Shown here: one piece after another, positions 8,038-15,648 of the stretch
How the letters are laid out: the number at the start of each line of letters is the position of its first letter
How positions within the stretch are numbered: the stretch's first letter is position 1
Assembly: GCA_963785255.1 (NCBI GenBank)
Contig: CAWAUR010000002.1
Location: 558,001 to 622,000 of the forward strand
Direction of reading: 5' to 3'
Source of the DNA: Bog-159 sp963785255
GTDB lineage: Bacteria > Acidobacteriota > Terriglobia > Bryobacterales > Bryobacteraceae
DNA length: 64,000 bases
Made by a program: the position numbers and the translations under genes
Notes under the pieces: generated by a model
What the model saw: only the letters and a program-made list of their open reading frames with translations
Database searches by the model: none
Told to the model about the DNA's origin: nothing

Positions 8038-8352
8038 TTGCGATCCACGGATTTCCGCAGCGTCTACGATAAGGGTTCCCGCTTTTCGAGCCCTTTCTTC
8101 GCGGCGTTCTGCGTCCGCGAGCCATCGGGCGGCGGCCCCAAAATCGGTTTCACCACCCCGCGCGCGCTCGGCAAGGCGGTGGTGCGCAACCGGATCAGGC
8201 GGCGTGTGCGCGAAGCCGTTCGCCTGCATCTGGAGCAATTGAGTCCCGAGTGGCGAATCGTCTTCAATCCCCGGCGCAAAGCGATGGAAGCTCCCTTCCC
8301 GGAACTGGAGCGCGAAATTCTTCGTCTTTTTCAACGGTGCAGCGCTTCGTGA
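8038..8352 (+). CDS. rnpA: Ribonuclease P protein component
   Basis: About 104 residues from TTG 8038. The RNR motif KAVVRNRIRRRVREAVR and the N-terminal RSTDFRSVYDKGSRF identify RnpA, the protein that helps the RNase P RNA bind precursor tRNA. The start is doubtful: family members normally have a few more residues before the RLLRS motif, and this frame does encode GFPKRVRLLRSTDF from about 8014, but no ATG, GTG or TTG lies in frame between rpmH and 8038. A non-standard start such as ATC at 8008 is possible. It lies 32 bp after rpmH and overlaps yidD by 16 bp. Confidence 0.92.
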   Translation: MRSTDFRSVYDKGSRFSSPFFAAFCVREPSGGGPKIGFTTPRALGKAVVRNRIRRRVREAVRLHLEQLSPEWRIVFNPRRKAMEAPFPELEREILRLFQRCSAS

Positions 8353-8546
8353 TCGCGGCCTTGCGGGTATACAAGCATTACATTTCGCCGCTGCTGCCCT
8401 CGGCATGCCGCTTCTATCCGACATGCTCGGAATATATGATCGAAGCTGTCGAGAAGCACGGCGTCTGGCGCGGCGTTTGGATGGGAACCAAGCGGCTGGC
8501 GAAATGTCATCCCCTGCATGCGGGCGGTTTCGACCCGGTCCGGTAA
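8337..8546 (+). CDS. yidD: Membrane protein insertion efficiency factor
   Basis: 69 residues from GTG 8337. The conserved core is IALRVYKHYISPLLPSACRF-type sequence followed by YPTCSEYMIEAVEKHG and CHPLHAGGFDPV, all hallmarks of YidD. The GTG start fits the family length and lies inside the end of rnpA (16-bp overlap), as is common. YidD acts at the inner face of the membrane together with YidC, whose gene follows 12 bp later. Confidence 0.95.
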   Translation: MQRFVIAALRVYKHYISPLLPSACRFYPTCSEYMIEAVEKHGVWRGVWMGTKRLAKCHPLHAGGFDPVR

Positions 8547-8558
8547 ATACAAAACAGA

Positions 8559-10337
8559 ATGGCTGAATCGAATAGCGGCGGAACGGGCGGTTTGGGCAAA
8601 CGTAAAGAGATGCCCATGGAGTTGCGGCTCCTGCTGGCCTTCTTCCTGATGGGCGTGGTCCTGTTTGTGACTCCGTACTTTTATAAAACGGTCGCGCCGC
8701 CGCCCGTAAAGAAGACGGTTCCCGCTACCGCAACTACCGCTCCGCCAACCACTGCGCCCACCACTCCCACGCCGGCGCCATCCGCTGCCGCACCCCAAAC
8801 CGCCGGATCTGAACCTGCCGCTCCGCCCGTCGCCGCGGAAAAGGAAGAGACTCAGACTATCGATACCGATCTCTTTCATATCGTCTTCAGCAATCGCGGC
8901 GGGGTGGTGAAAAGCTGGCTGCTGAAAAAGTACAAGGAGCACAACGGCGCGCCCCTGGAACTGGTGAATCCCGTATCGCATGCCGATCGGCCGATGTCGC
9001 TCTTCTTTTCCGCGCAAAAGCCTACCGTGGATTTGAACCAGGCCCTCTATGAAATGCATGCTACCGGAGACGGCCTCTCGATCGCCTTCGATTTTTCCAA
9101 TGGCACGGTGGTGGCGCACAAATCGTTTCAGTTCCGGAAATCCAGCTACCTATTGGATGTCTCGGCGGAAGTTACCGAAAACGGCAAGCCGATCCCCAGT
9201 GAGGTCGAGTGGCGCGGCGGATTCGGCGACATGGCGGCCGTCAATCCGTCCGGCGATCAGCAGACGCTGTACTTCGATCTGACGGATGGCAAGCTGAGGA
9301 AGAATGGGGCCAAGGTAGCCAAGGACGGGCCGGTCACGCTGCCGGTCAATTACTCTTTTGCGGGCATCGAGGATAAATATTTCGTAGCGGCATTCCTGCC
9401 CGGGCAGAGCGGCACGTTGCGCGTGAAAAACGAAAGCGAGACTCCCCGCGGACCGCTTACCGTCACGACTCTCAGCGATACCGAGGCCACCCCACGCGAA
9501 GCCAAGGCACTGCCTTTCGCGGGGGTCGCGGTGGGCGGCGGCCCTGTCAACCAGTTTTCACTTTACGTCGGCCCCAAGGATATCGATATCCTGCGCTCGG
9601 TCAATCCCAAACTGGAGCAGGTGGTGGATTTCGGATGGCTCAGCATACTGGCCAAGCCTTTGTTTCTGATTGTCAACTGGGTGGCCGTCAGCCTGATTCA
9701 CAATTATGGCTGGGCGATTATCTTAGTCACCATCGTACTCAACTTCGTGCTGTTTCCCTTGAAACTCACCAGCATGAAGTCGATGAAAAAAATGCAGGCG
9801 CTGCAGCCGCAGATCGCCGGCATCAACGAGAAGTATAAGAACGTCGGCCTCCGCGATCCGCGCAAGGCGGAACAGAATCAGGAGGTGATGGAGTTATATA
9901 AGAAGCACGGCGTAAACCCCATGGGGGGCTGCATCCCCATGCTGCTGCAGATTCCATTCTTCATCGCGTTTTATAAGGTGTTCTCGGTCTCGGTGGAAAT
10001 GCGCGGCGCAACCTGGATGTGGGTGACCGATCTGTCGCAGCCCGAGACGCTGCCCATTCGCATCCTGCCCATCGTCATGATCGTCAGTCAGTTCGCCATG
10101 CAGAAGATGACGCCCACCACGCCCGGCGGCGACGCCAGCCAGCAGAAGATGATGCAGTTCATGCCGCTCATCCTGGGTTTTATGTTTTATAATTTTTCGA
10201 GCGGGCTGATATTATACTATTTGACCAGTAACCTGGTAGGCATCGCGCAGCAGGTGTTTTTTAACCGGACGTCGCTGGCCGCCGTGGCCGTGCAGTCGGT
10301 CCAGCCGCCGAAAAAGAAAAAGGATGGTAAGAAGTAG
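8559..10337 (+). CDS. yidC: Membrane protein insertase YidC
   Basis: 592 residues. A first membrane helix (about residues 23-43, LRLLLAFFLMGVVLFVTPYF) is followed by a Pro/Thr/Ala-rich linker (48-90), the large periplasmic beta domain (about 100-345) and the conserved insertase core with several helices (about 360-575; TSMKSMKKMQALQPQI, NPMGGCIPMLLQIPFFIAFY, MPLILGFMFYNFSSGLILYY). The C-terminus is lysine-rich (PPKKKKDGKK), as often seen where YidC contacts ribosomes. YidC inserts and folds inner-membrane proteins alone or with the Sec translocon. khpB follows 3 bp later. Confidence 0.97.
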   Translation: MAESNSGGTGGLGKRKEMPMELRLLLAFFLMGVVLFVTPYFYKTVAPPPVKKTVPATATTAPPTTAPTTPTPAPSAAAPQTAGSEPAAPPVAAEKEETQTIDTDLFHIVFSNRGGVVKSWLLKKYKEHNGAPLELVNPVSHADRPMSLFFSAQKPTVDLNQALYEMHATGDGLSIAFDFSNGTVVAHKSFQFRKSSYLLDVSAEVTENGKPIPSEVEWRGGFGDMAAVNPSGDQQTLYFDLTDGKLRKNGAKVAKDGPVTLPVNYSFAGIEDKYFVAAFLPGQSGTLRVKNESETPRGPLTVTTLSDTEATPREAKALPFAGVAVGGGPVNQFSLYVGPKDIDILRSVNPKLEQVVDFGWLSILAKPLFLIVNWVAVSLIHNYGWAIILVTIVLNFVLFPLKLTSMKSMKKMQALQPQIAGINEKYKNVGLRDPRKAEQNQEVMELYKKHGVNPMGGCIPMLLQIPFFIAFYKVFSVSVEMRGATWMWVTDLSQPETLPIRILPIVMIVSQFAMQKMTPTTPGGDASQQKMMQFMPLILGFMFYNFSSGLILYYLTSNLVGIAQQVFFNRTSLAAVAVQSVQPPKKKKDGKK

Positions 10338-10340
10338 ACA

Positions 10341-10982
10341 GTGACTCCCCGTAAGTATTCGGTATCGTCGGTAGGTTCCCGCATCGGGCAGTTTCTGGGT
10401 CCTTGTCTGGATCGCGCGGGCTTTCGCATGGGCTATGAACTGGCTGATGGCGACGCCACGGACGACGATTTCGAGACGCCGGATGTGGTGGTGAAATTCA
10501 CCGGGCCGGACGTGGAGTATCTGCTGGCGAATCGCGCGGAACTGCTGCTGGCGCTGGAGCACGTGACCATGGAGGCGCTGCGCATGCCCTCCGAAGATCA
10601 CTCGCGCATTTCGTTCGACGCCAACGATTACCGTCTACTGCGGATCGAGGAATTGCGCATGAGCGCCGGGGCGGCGGCCGAGAAGGTGAAGCGTACCGGG
10701 CAGCCGTTCCGGTTTAATCCGATGAACAGCCGCGAGCGGCGCGTGATTCACCTGGCACTGCGGAACGAAACCACGCTGCGCAGCGAATCGAGCGGATCAG
10801 GCGGGTATCGGCACGTGGTGGTGTATCCGGCGGGCATGCCGAGTTTACCGGAGTTGCCGCCACCGGCCTACCCGCGGCGCGATGGCCCCTCGGGCGGCGG
10901 CCGTGGCGATTTCGGACGCGACCGCGGTGGACCAGGCAGAGGCGACAGAGGCGGCCGTCCACAAAGGCGTGGCCGGCGCTAA
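10341..10982 (+). CDS. khpB: RNA-binding protein KhpB/Jag (R3H domain)
   Basis: 213 residues from GTG 10341. The central part is a KH-like domain; the R3H motif is in PMNSRERRVIHLALRNE (about residues 128-144) and the ensuing SGSGGYRHVVVYP is typical for Jag/KhpB proteins. The C-terminal 40 residues are an Arg/Gly-rich tail (GGRGDFGRDRGGPGRGDRGG), suggesting extra RNA contacts. KhpB is an RNA chaperone-like protein linked to cell-division and envelope control in other bacteria. Its place between yidC and mnmE is the standard one. A GTAGGACAGGCC hairpin begins right after its stop. Confidence 0.92.
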   Translation: MTPRKYSVSSVGSRIGQFLGPCLDRAGFRMGYELADGDATDDDFETPDVVVKFTGPDVEYLLANRAELLLALEHVTMEALRMPSEDHSRISFDANDYRLLRIEELRMSAGAAAEKVKRTGQPFRFNPMNSRERRVIHLALRNETTLRSESSGSGGYRHVVVYPAGMPSLPELPPPAYPRRDGPSGGGRGDFGRDRGGPGRGDRGGRPQRRGRR

Positions 10983-11007
10983 GTAGGACAGGCCTCCCGG
11001 CCTGTCC
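10983..11007. repeat. GTAGGACAGGCC hairpin (family B variant)
   Basis: GGACAGGCC-TCCC-GGCCTGTCC is a perfect 9-bp stem. It occupies nearly the whole khpB-mnmE gap and so must be transcribed if the two are one operon. Confidence 0.85.
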
Positions 11008-11011
11008 AAGC

Positions 11012-12370
11012 ATGAACCTAACCGACACCATCGTAGCCATATCCACCCCCCCCGGACGAGGCGGCCTCGGTGTAGTGCGCCTTTCCGGCGCGCTCGCGCG
11101 CGAGATTGCGGAGCGAATGCTCCGCTTCCCATCCGCGCCCAACTGGCAGCCGTGGTCATGCCAATTGGCGGATCTGCTGGACTCCTCGCACGACGCTCAG
11201 CCGGTCGATCAAGTAGTGGTCGCTTACTTCGCCAAGCCGCGCTCCTATACGGCGGAAGATCTAATAGAGATATCGTGCCATGGCGCACCGGTCGTGTTGC
11301 GGCATGCCGTGACGGCGGCCGTCGATGCGGGCGCGCGCCTGGCCGAGCCTGGCGAATTCACCCTGCGCGCGTACCTGAACGGCCGCATCGACCTTCCGCA
11401 AGCCGAGGCGGTGCGCGATCTCATCGATTCAACCACGCTGTATCAGGCGCGCATCGCCGCGCAGCAGGCCGGCGGATCGGTATCGCGCCGTATCGCGCCG
11501 CTGAAGGAGCGGCTACTGGAATTGATCGCCCTGCTCGAAGCCGGCATCGACTTCGCCGAGGACGATATCAGCGTGGCGCCCGCGGAGGAGATTCGGCGGC
11601 GGCTGCGGCCGGTCGCGGAGGGCGTTGCGCGCCTGGCGGCCAGCTTTGCGTTTGGCGGGTTGGTGCGCGCGGGACTGACATTGGCCATCGTGGGACGGCC
11701 CAACGTGGGCAAGAGCAGTTTGTTCAACCGGCTGCTCGAGCAGGACCGCGCCATCGTCACCGAAATTCCCGGCACCACGCGCGATGTGGTGTCGGAAGTC
11801 GCCGCCATCCGCGGCATTCCGGTGAAGCTGTTCGATACGGCCGGGATTCGCGAGGGCCAAGGACTGGTGGAGACACTGGGAATCGAGCGCAGCTTCCAGG
11901 CCATGGCGGACGCCGATCTGACCTTGGTGGTGGTGGACCTGTCCGCGCCGGTGGCGGATCAGGATCGCGAGTTGATGGCGCGCGCCGGCGGGCAGGGGCG
12001 TTGGCTGCTGGTCGGCAATAAGTGCGATCTGCCGCGATGCGCCGAGCCGCTCGCGGATCTGCATGCGGTATCGGCGTTGACCGGCGAAGGAATCGAAGCC
12101 TTGCGCGAAGCCGTGTTCCAAGCCGTCGCGCCCTCCGGCGGCGCGGAGATGGAGACAGGATTCATCACCAGTCTGCGGCACGAGCGCCTGCTGCGCGAGT
12201 CGCTCGAGTATCTGGAGAAGGCGGGCGAGGCGGTGGCACGTAAAATACCGCACGAAATGCTGCTACTCGACCTTTATGCCGCGCTACGGCCGATCGACGC
12301 TATCACCGGCGCGACCACTGCCGACGATATTCTGAACCGAATCTTCTCGACGTTCTGTATCGGAAAGTGA
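11012..12370 (+). CDS. mnmE: tRNA modification GTPase MnmE
   Basis: 452 residues. N-terminal folate-binding domain (DTIVAISTPPGRGGLGVVRL; later YTAEDLIEISCHG and GEFTLRAYLNGRIDL), helical domain, then an inserted GTPase domain with GRPNVGKSSLFN, the TTRD switch in IPGTTRDVV, DTAGI and GNKCDL. The last residues FCIGK carry the invariant C-terminal C-[IL]-G-K motif. With MnmG it installs the 5-carboxymethylaminomethyl group on wobble uridine 34 of tRNAs. mnmG is not next to it here. Last gene of the block; a family B hairpin follows within 8 bp. Confidence 0.97.
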   Translation: MNLTDTIVAISTPPGRGGLGVVRLSGALAREIAERMLRFPSAPNWQPWSCQLADLLDSSHDAQPVDQVVVAYFAKPRSYTAEDLIEISCHGAPVVLRHAVTAAVDAGARLAEPGEFTLRAYLNGRIDLPQAEAVRDLIDSTTLYQARIAAQQAGGSVSRRIAPLKERLLELIALLEAGIDFAEDDISVAPAEEIRRRLRPVAEGVARLAASFAFGGLVRAGLTLAIVGRPNVGKSSLFNRLLEQDRAIVTEIPGTTRDVVSEVAAIRGIPVKLFDTAGIREGQGLVETLGIERSFQAMADADLTLVVVDLSAPVADQDRELMARAGGQGRWLLVGNKCDLPRCAEPLADLHAVSALTGEGIEALREAVFQAVAPSGGAEMETGFITSLRHERLLRESLEYLEKAGEAVARKIPHEMLLLDLYAALRPIDAITGATTADDILNRIFSTFCIGK

Positions 12371-12377
12371 CTTTCTT

Positions 12378-12420
12378 GTGGGGCAGGCTCGTAGCCTGCG
12401 CGGGCCTCGTAGGCCCGCTC
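12378..12420. repeat. Family B hairpin between mnmE and the permease gene
   Basis: GTGGGGCAGGCTCGTAGCCTGC followed by the stem CGGGCC-TCGT-AGGCCCG. It lies between two convergent genes, where it could help end transcription. Confidence 0.8.
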
Positions 12421-12441
12421 TGCGGCGCGCTGAGGCGGCGA

Positions 12442-14928
12442 CTACTGGTCGCGCAAGGCGGCCAACGGGTCGATGCGAGTTGCCGAACGGGCCGGCAGGT
12501 AGCAGGCCAGCAGAGCCACGGCCATCAGAGCCAGCGCGGCGGTGACGAAGCTTAGCGGATCGGCGGGGCTGAGGCCGAAGAGAAGGCGCGTGAGCGCGCG
12601 GCCGAGCGCCAGGCAGACCACCAATCCGGCCGCAATGCCATAGCACACCACCGACATGCCATCGCGCAACACGACGCGGCGCACCATGGCGGGCGAGGCG
12701 CCTAAAGCCATGCGCAAGCCGATCTCCTTGCGCCGGCGGATCACCGCGTAAGCCATCGCGCCGTACAGTCCGACGCTGGCCAGAATCAGCGCCAGCAAGC
12801 CGAAGACGCCCAACAAAGCCACGCCTACATGCGGTCCAAAGAGCACCTGCGTGAGCAGTTTGGCGCCGGTGCGCACATCGGTGATTTCAACGTTCGAATC
12901 CAATTCGCGAATCTGGCGTTCGACGCCGCGAAGCACGCCGGCGGGATCGCCCGCGCTTCTCACGTAGAGAACCATGCCGCCCTGCGAATTCTGCGGCAGC
13001 GGCAGATACACGCAGGGTTGCGGATTCTCGCCAAGAGTGGTGTAGTTGGCGTTGCGCACGATGCCCACCACCTGCCGCGGCGAAGCTTCGCCCGATAATT
13101 GCAGCCGATGACCGAGAGCGCTGCCGGCGGGCCACTGCTGGCGCGCCAGATCTTCGTTGACGATCGCCACCGGAAGGGAATTGCCGCCGTCAGCGTCGCT
13201 GAAAACGCGGCCGCTTTCGACTGGGATACCCATCGTGTCGAAGTAATGCGGATCGACCGTGATTGCCACCGTGGCGATGCCGCTGGACTTCGATCGCTGT
13301 TCGGTTCCCTCGATCGTGATAGACCGGGAGGGCTGATTCCAGAACGGCATGCCCGATGCCCAGGCAGCGTCCGCGACTCCCGGCAGATGTGCGATCCGCT
13401 CTTCGGCCGCGCGATGAAACTCTTTTACGCGCGTCTCGCCGTAGCCAGTCTGTTCCGGGTTCATCATGAATAACGCGAGGTGGCCGGCGTTGAAACCGGG
13501 ATCTACCGTGTAAGCGCGCTGGATGCTGCGAAAGAACAAAGTGGCGGCGAACAGACAGACGAGCGAGAATGCGACTTGGCCGGCGAGCAGGAAGTTACTC
13601 ACCCTGACGCTGCGGCGGCTGGGTCCGGCGCTGGCGGCGTCCTCTTTGAGGCCGGCGACGATATCGGACTTCGATGCACGCAAGGCGGGCGCCAGGCCAA
13701 ACAGAAACGCGGTCACCAGAGACACGGCCAACGCGGCAAGAAGCACGGCTGCATCCAACTTGGGAGCGGCCATGTTCACCGCTACCTCGGCGGGCACGAA
13801 CGACCAGACGAATCGGCATCCGGCATAACCGGCGCCGATGCCCGCCAGAAAACCAAACAGGCTTAACAGCACGCTTTCGGTAAGCAGTTGGCGTATGAGA
13901 CGGCCACGGCGGGCGCCCACAGCCATGCGCACGGCGATTTCGCGGCGGCGTGCGGCGGCGCGCGCCAGCAGAAGGTTAGCGACGTTGGCGCAGGCGATGG
14001 CCAACACCAGCGCCACGATGGCCAGCAGCACAAAGCTTCCGAAAACCATCCCACCTCCGCCGTTCGAATAAAGCTCGTCGGTCACCGGCCGCACCACGAT
14101 CCCATGACCTTCGTTATCCGCCGGATAGTCCCGTGCGAGCGCGGCCGCAACGGTCCCGAGCTCCGCTTGCGCGCGCTGCAGATTTGAATCCGGCCGCAGG
14201 CGCGCGACGGCGTGGAACAGCGGCTTGCCGCGATCCGTCAAGGCACCGGCAAACTCGGCCGGGAAGGCGCGCTCGCACATGGTGGCGGGCATCCAGACAT
14301 CCGGTCCGAAGATCGCGCTGACTCCCAGAAAGCCAGGCGGCGCCACGCCCACAATGGTGAAATCGATATTGTTCAGCTCGATGTGGGAGCCGATCGCCGC
14401 GGGAGCTGCGCCGAAGCGGGCTTTCCACGCGTTGTAGCTGAGCACCGCGACGGGCGCGCCGCCGGGATGCGCGTTCTCGTCCGCAGCGAAAAAGCGGCCG
14501 AGGGCGGGCGTGAGCCCGAGCGTCTCAAAATAGCCCTTGCCGGCGAACTCGCCAAACATGCGCTGCGATCCGGCATCGGTGCGCAGGGTCATAGCCATCG
14601 GCGAAGTGAAGGCGGCAATATCGCGGAAACTCGTCTGATGTCCGGCGAGGTCGTTGAAATTCGCGTACGAAAGCGGCAACCGGGCAACCTCGGAACTGGC
14701 GGTCTTCGATCCGGTAGTGAAAAGCGCGGCGAGCCGCGACGGATCGGCCACCGGCATGGGATGCAGCAGAATGGTGTTGACGATCGTGAATACGGTAGTG
14801 TTGGCGCCGATGCCCAGGCCCAGAGCGAGCACGGCGAAGGCGGTGAAAACCGGCGACCGGCGCAAACCGCGCCAACCGTAACGGAGATCGCCGAGAGTTC
14901 CCCTCCAGGAACCTGAATAATTCTTCAT
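12442..14928 (-). CDS. Duplicated FtsX-type ABC permease (acidobacterial orphan permease)
   Basis: 828 residues from ATG 14928 (an earlier ATG at 14937 lies inside the proposed -10 element). Layout: a first membrane helix near residues 30-50 (VFTAFAVLALGLGIGANTTV), a MacB-like periplasmic domain, three-helix FtsX core with RREIAVRMAVGARRGRLIRQ, a linker, then a second copy of helix, periplasmic domain and FtsX core with RRKEIGLRMALGASPAMVRR. This is the layout of the 'acidobacterial duplicated orphan permease' family: no ATPase gene is adjacent. Such proteins are presumed to work in efflux or envelope transport. A MarR gene, not the usual PadR gene, is divergent from it. Confidence 0.88.
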   Translation of the reverse strand: MKNYSGSWRGTLGDLRYGWRGLRRSPVFTAFAVLALGLGIGANTTVFTIVNTILLHPMPVADPSRLAALFTTGSKTASSEVARLPLSYANFNDLAGHQTSFRDIAAFTSPMAMTLRTDAGSQRMFGEFAGKGYFETLGLTPALGRFFAADENAHPGGAPVAVLSYNAWKARFGAAPAAIGSHIELNNIDFTIVGVAPPGFLGVSAIFGPDVWMPATMCERAFPAEFAGALTDRGKPLFHAVARLRPDSNLQRAQAELGTVAAALARDYPADNEGHGIVVRPVTDELYSNGGGGMVFGSFVLLAIVALVLAIACANVANLLLARAAARRREIAVRMAVGARRGRLIRQLLTESVLLSLFGFLAGIGAGYAGCRFVWSFVPAEVAVNMAAPKLDAAVLLAALAVSLVTAFLFGLAPALRASKSDIVAGLKEDAASAGPSRRSVRVSNFLLAGQVAFSLVCLFAATLFFRSIQRAYTVDPGFNAGHLALFMMNPEQTGYGETRVKEFHRAAEERIAHLPGVADAAWASGMPFWNQPSRSITIEGTEQRSKSSGIATVAITVDPHYFDTMGIPVESGRVFSDADGGNSLPVAIVNEDLARQQWPAGSALGHRLQLSGEASPRQVVGIVRNANYTTLGENPQPCVYLPLPQNSQGGMVLYVRSAGDPAGVLRGVERQIRELDSNVEITDVRTGAKLLTQVLFGPHVGVALLGVFGLLALILASVGLYGAMAYAVIRRRKEIGLRMALGASPAMVRRVVLRDGMSVVCYGIAAGLVVCLALGRALTRLLFGLSPADPLSFVTAALALMAVALLACYLPARSATRIDPLAALRDQ

Positions 14929-14935
14929 GAAAATC

Positions 14936-14967
14936 ATTATATACTGTAATTATTGACGTGTGCAATA
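14936..14967 (-). promoter_or_regulatory. Likely permease promoter overlapped by a MarR-type operator
   Basis: On the - strand TTGCAC (14960-14965) and TATAAT (14936-14941) are spaced by 18 bp, which would start transcription almost at the permease ATG. The inverted repeat TATTG-N7-CAATA (14951-14967) covers the -35 element and lies 11 bp before the MarR start, so binding there could repress the permease and the regulator itself. Inferred from sequence only. Confidence 0.45.
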
Positions 14968-14978
14968 GTAATTTGTGG

Positions 14979-15515
14979 ATGAAGCCAACAAGTGAACTGG
15001 GCGCGCGCGGAGGCCCGCCCGATTGTCCTCCCGCCGCATTTCTGCTCGCCCAAGTGGGAGCACATGCGGCATCGCAGTTCGGGGGGCGTCTGGCGGCGTT
15101 GGAACTGGCGCCGCCGCATGCCGGTATTTTGAGGATTTTGGCGCGCCAACCGGCTCTGACGCAGCAGGCGTTGGCGGAAGCGCTCGGCACGCAGCCCAGC
15201 CGGCTGGTAGCGCTGGTGGACGATCTGGAATCGCGCCAGATGATCGAGCGGCGGGCCAATCCGGACGATCGCCGAAGCTATGCGCTGCACCTGACGGGGA
15301 AGGGGCGCGCGGCCATGGAGTCGATCGGACGCGTGGCGCGCGAACATCAGCAAGCCCTGTTGGCCGCGCTCAATGAGGATGAGCAGAGACAGCTTGGGTT
15401 GCTGCTGCAGCGGATCGCCGACCAACAGGGTCTATCGCGCGGCGTGCACCCCGGTTACGGGCGATGGGGCGGGCCGGGCAGGGGCGCGTGCGGACCGCCG
15501 GATGGGCGCGGCTGA
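14979..15515 (+). CDS. MarR-family transcriptional regulator
   Basis: 178 residues from ATG 14979; GTG 14958 is in frame but lies inside the proposed operator. The winged-helix core is clear: APPHAGILRILARQPALTQQ, LAEALGTQPSRLVALVDDLE (recognition helix), then the wing ANPDDRRSYALHLTGKGR with the conserved DxRxxxLxLTxxG pattern. The last 30 residues are Gly/Pro/Arg-rich and unlike the family. The divergent layout with the permease suggests it controls that gene, as MarR proteins often control neighbouring transporters in response to small aromatic ligands. Confidence 0.88.
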   Translation: MKPTSELGARGGPPDCPPAAFLLAQVGAHAASQFGGRLAALELAPPHAGILRILARQPALTQQALAEALGTQPSRLVALVDDLESRQMIERRANPDDRRSYALHLTGKGRAAMESIGRVAREHQQALLAALNEDEQRQLGLLLQRIADQQGLSRGVHPGYGRWGGPGRGACGPPDGRG

Positions 15516-15535
15516 TGCAATCCAGCTGCGCCGTG

Positions 15536-15623
15536 GTGGGGCAGGCTCGTAGCAGGCACGGGCCTCGTAGGCCCGCTCTTCGGCGAACTTCGCGCGCGGA
15601 CAGGCCGGGAGGCCTGTCCTACT
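15536..15623. repeat. Family B hairpins, two units
   Basis: 15536-15579 holds GTGGGGCAGGCTCGTAGCAGGC followed by a GGGCC-TCGTA-GGCCC stem; 15600-15623 is the ACAGGCC-GGGA-GGCCTGT variant in reverse orientation. They separate marR from the amylase gene. Confidence 0.8.
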
Positions 15624-15648
15624 AAGCGCCTTCGGTTACAATCGCTCT

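Noticed and set aside
8331..9119. A 262-codon - strand frame
   Set aside because: Antisense to yidD and the start of yidC, both of which are certain.
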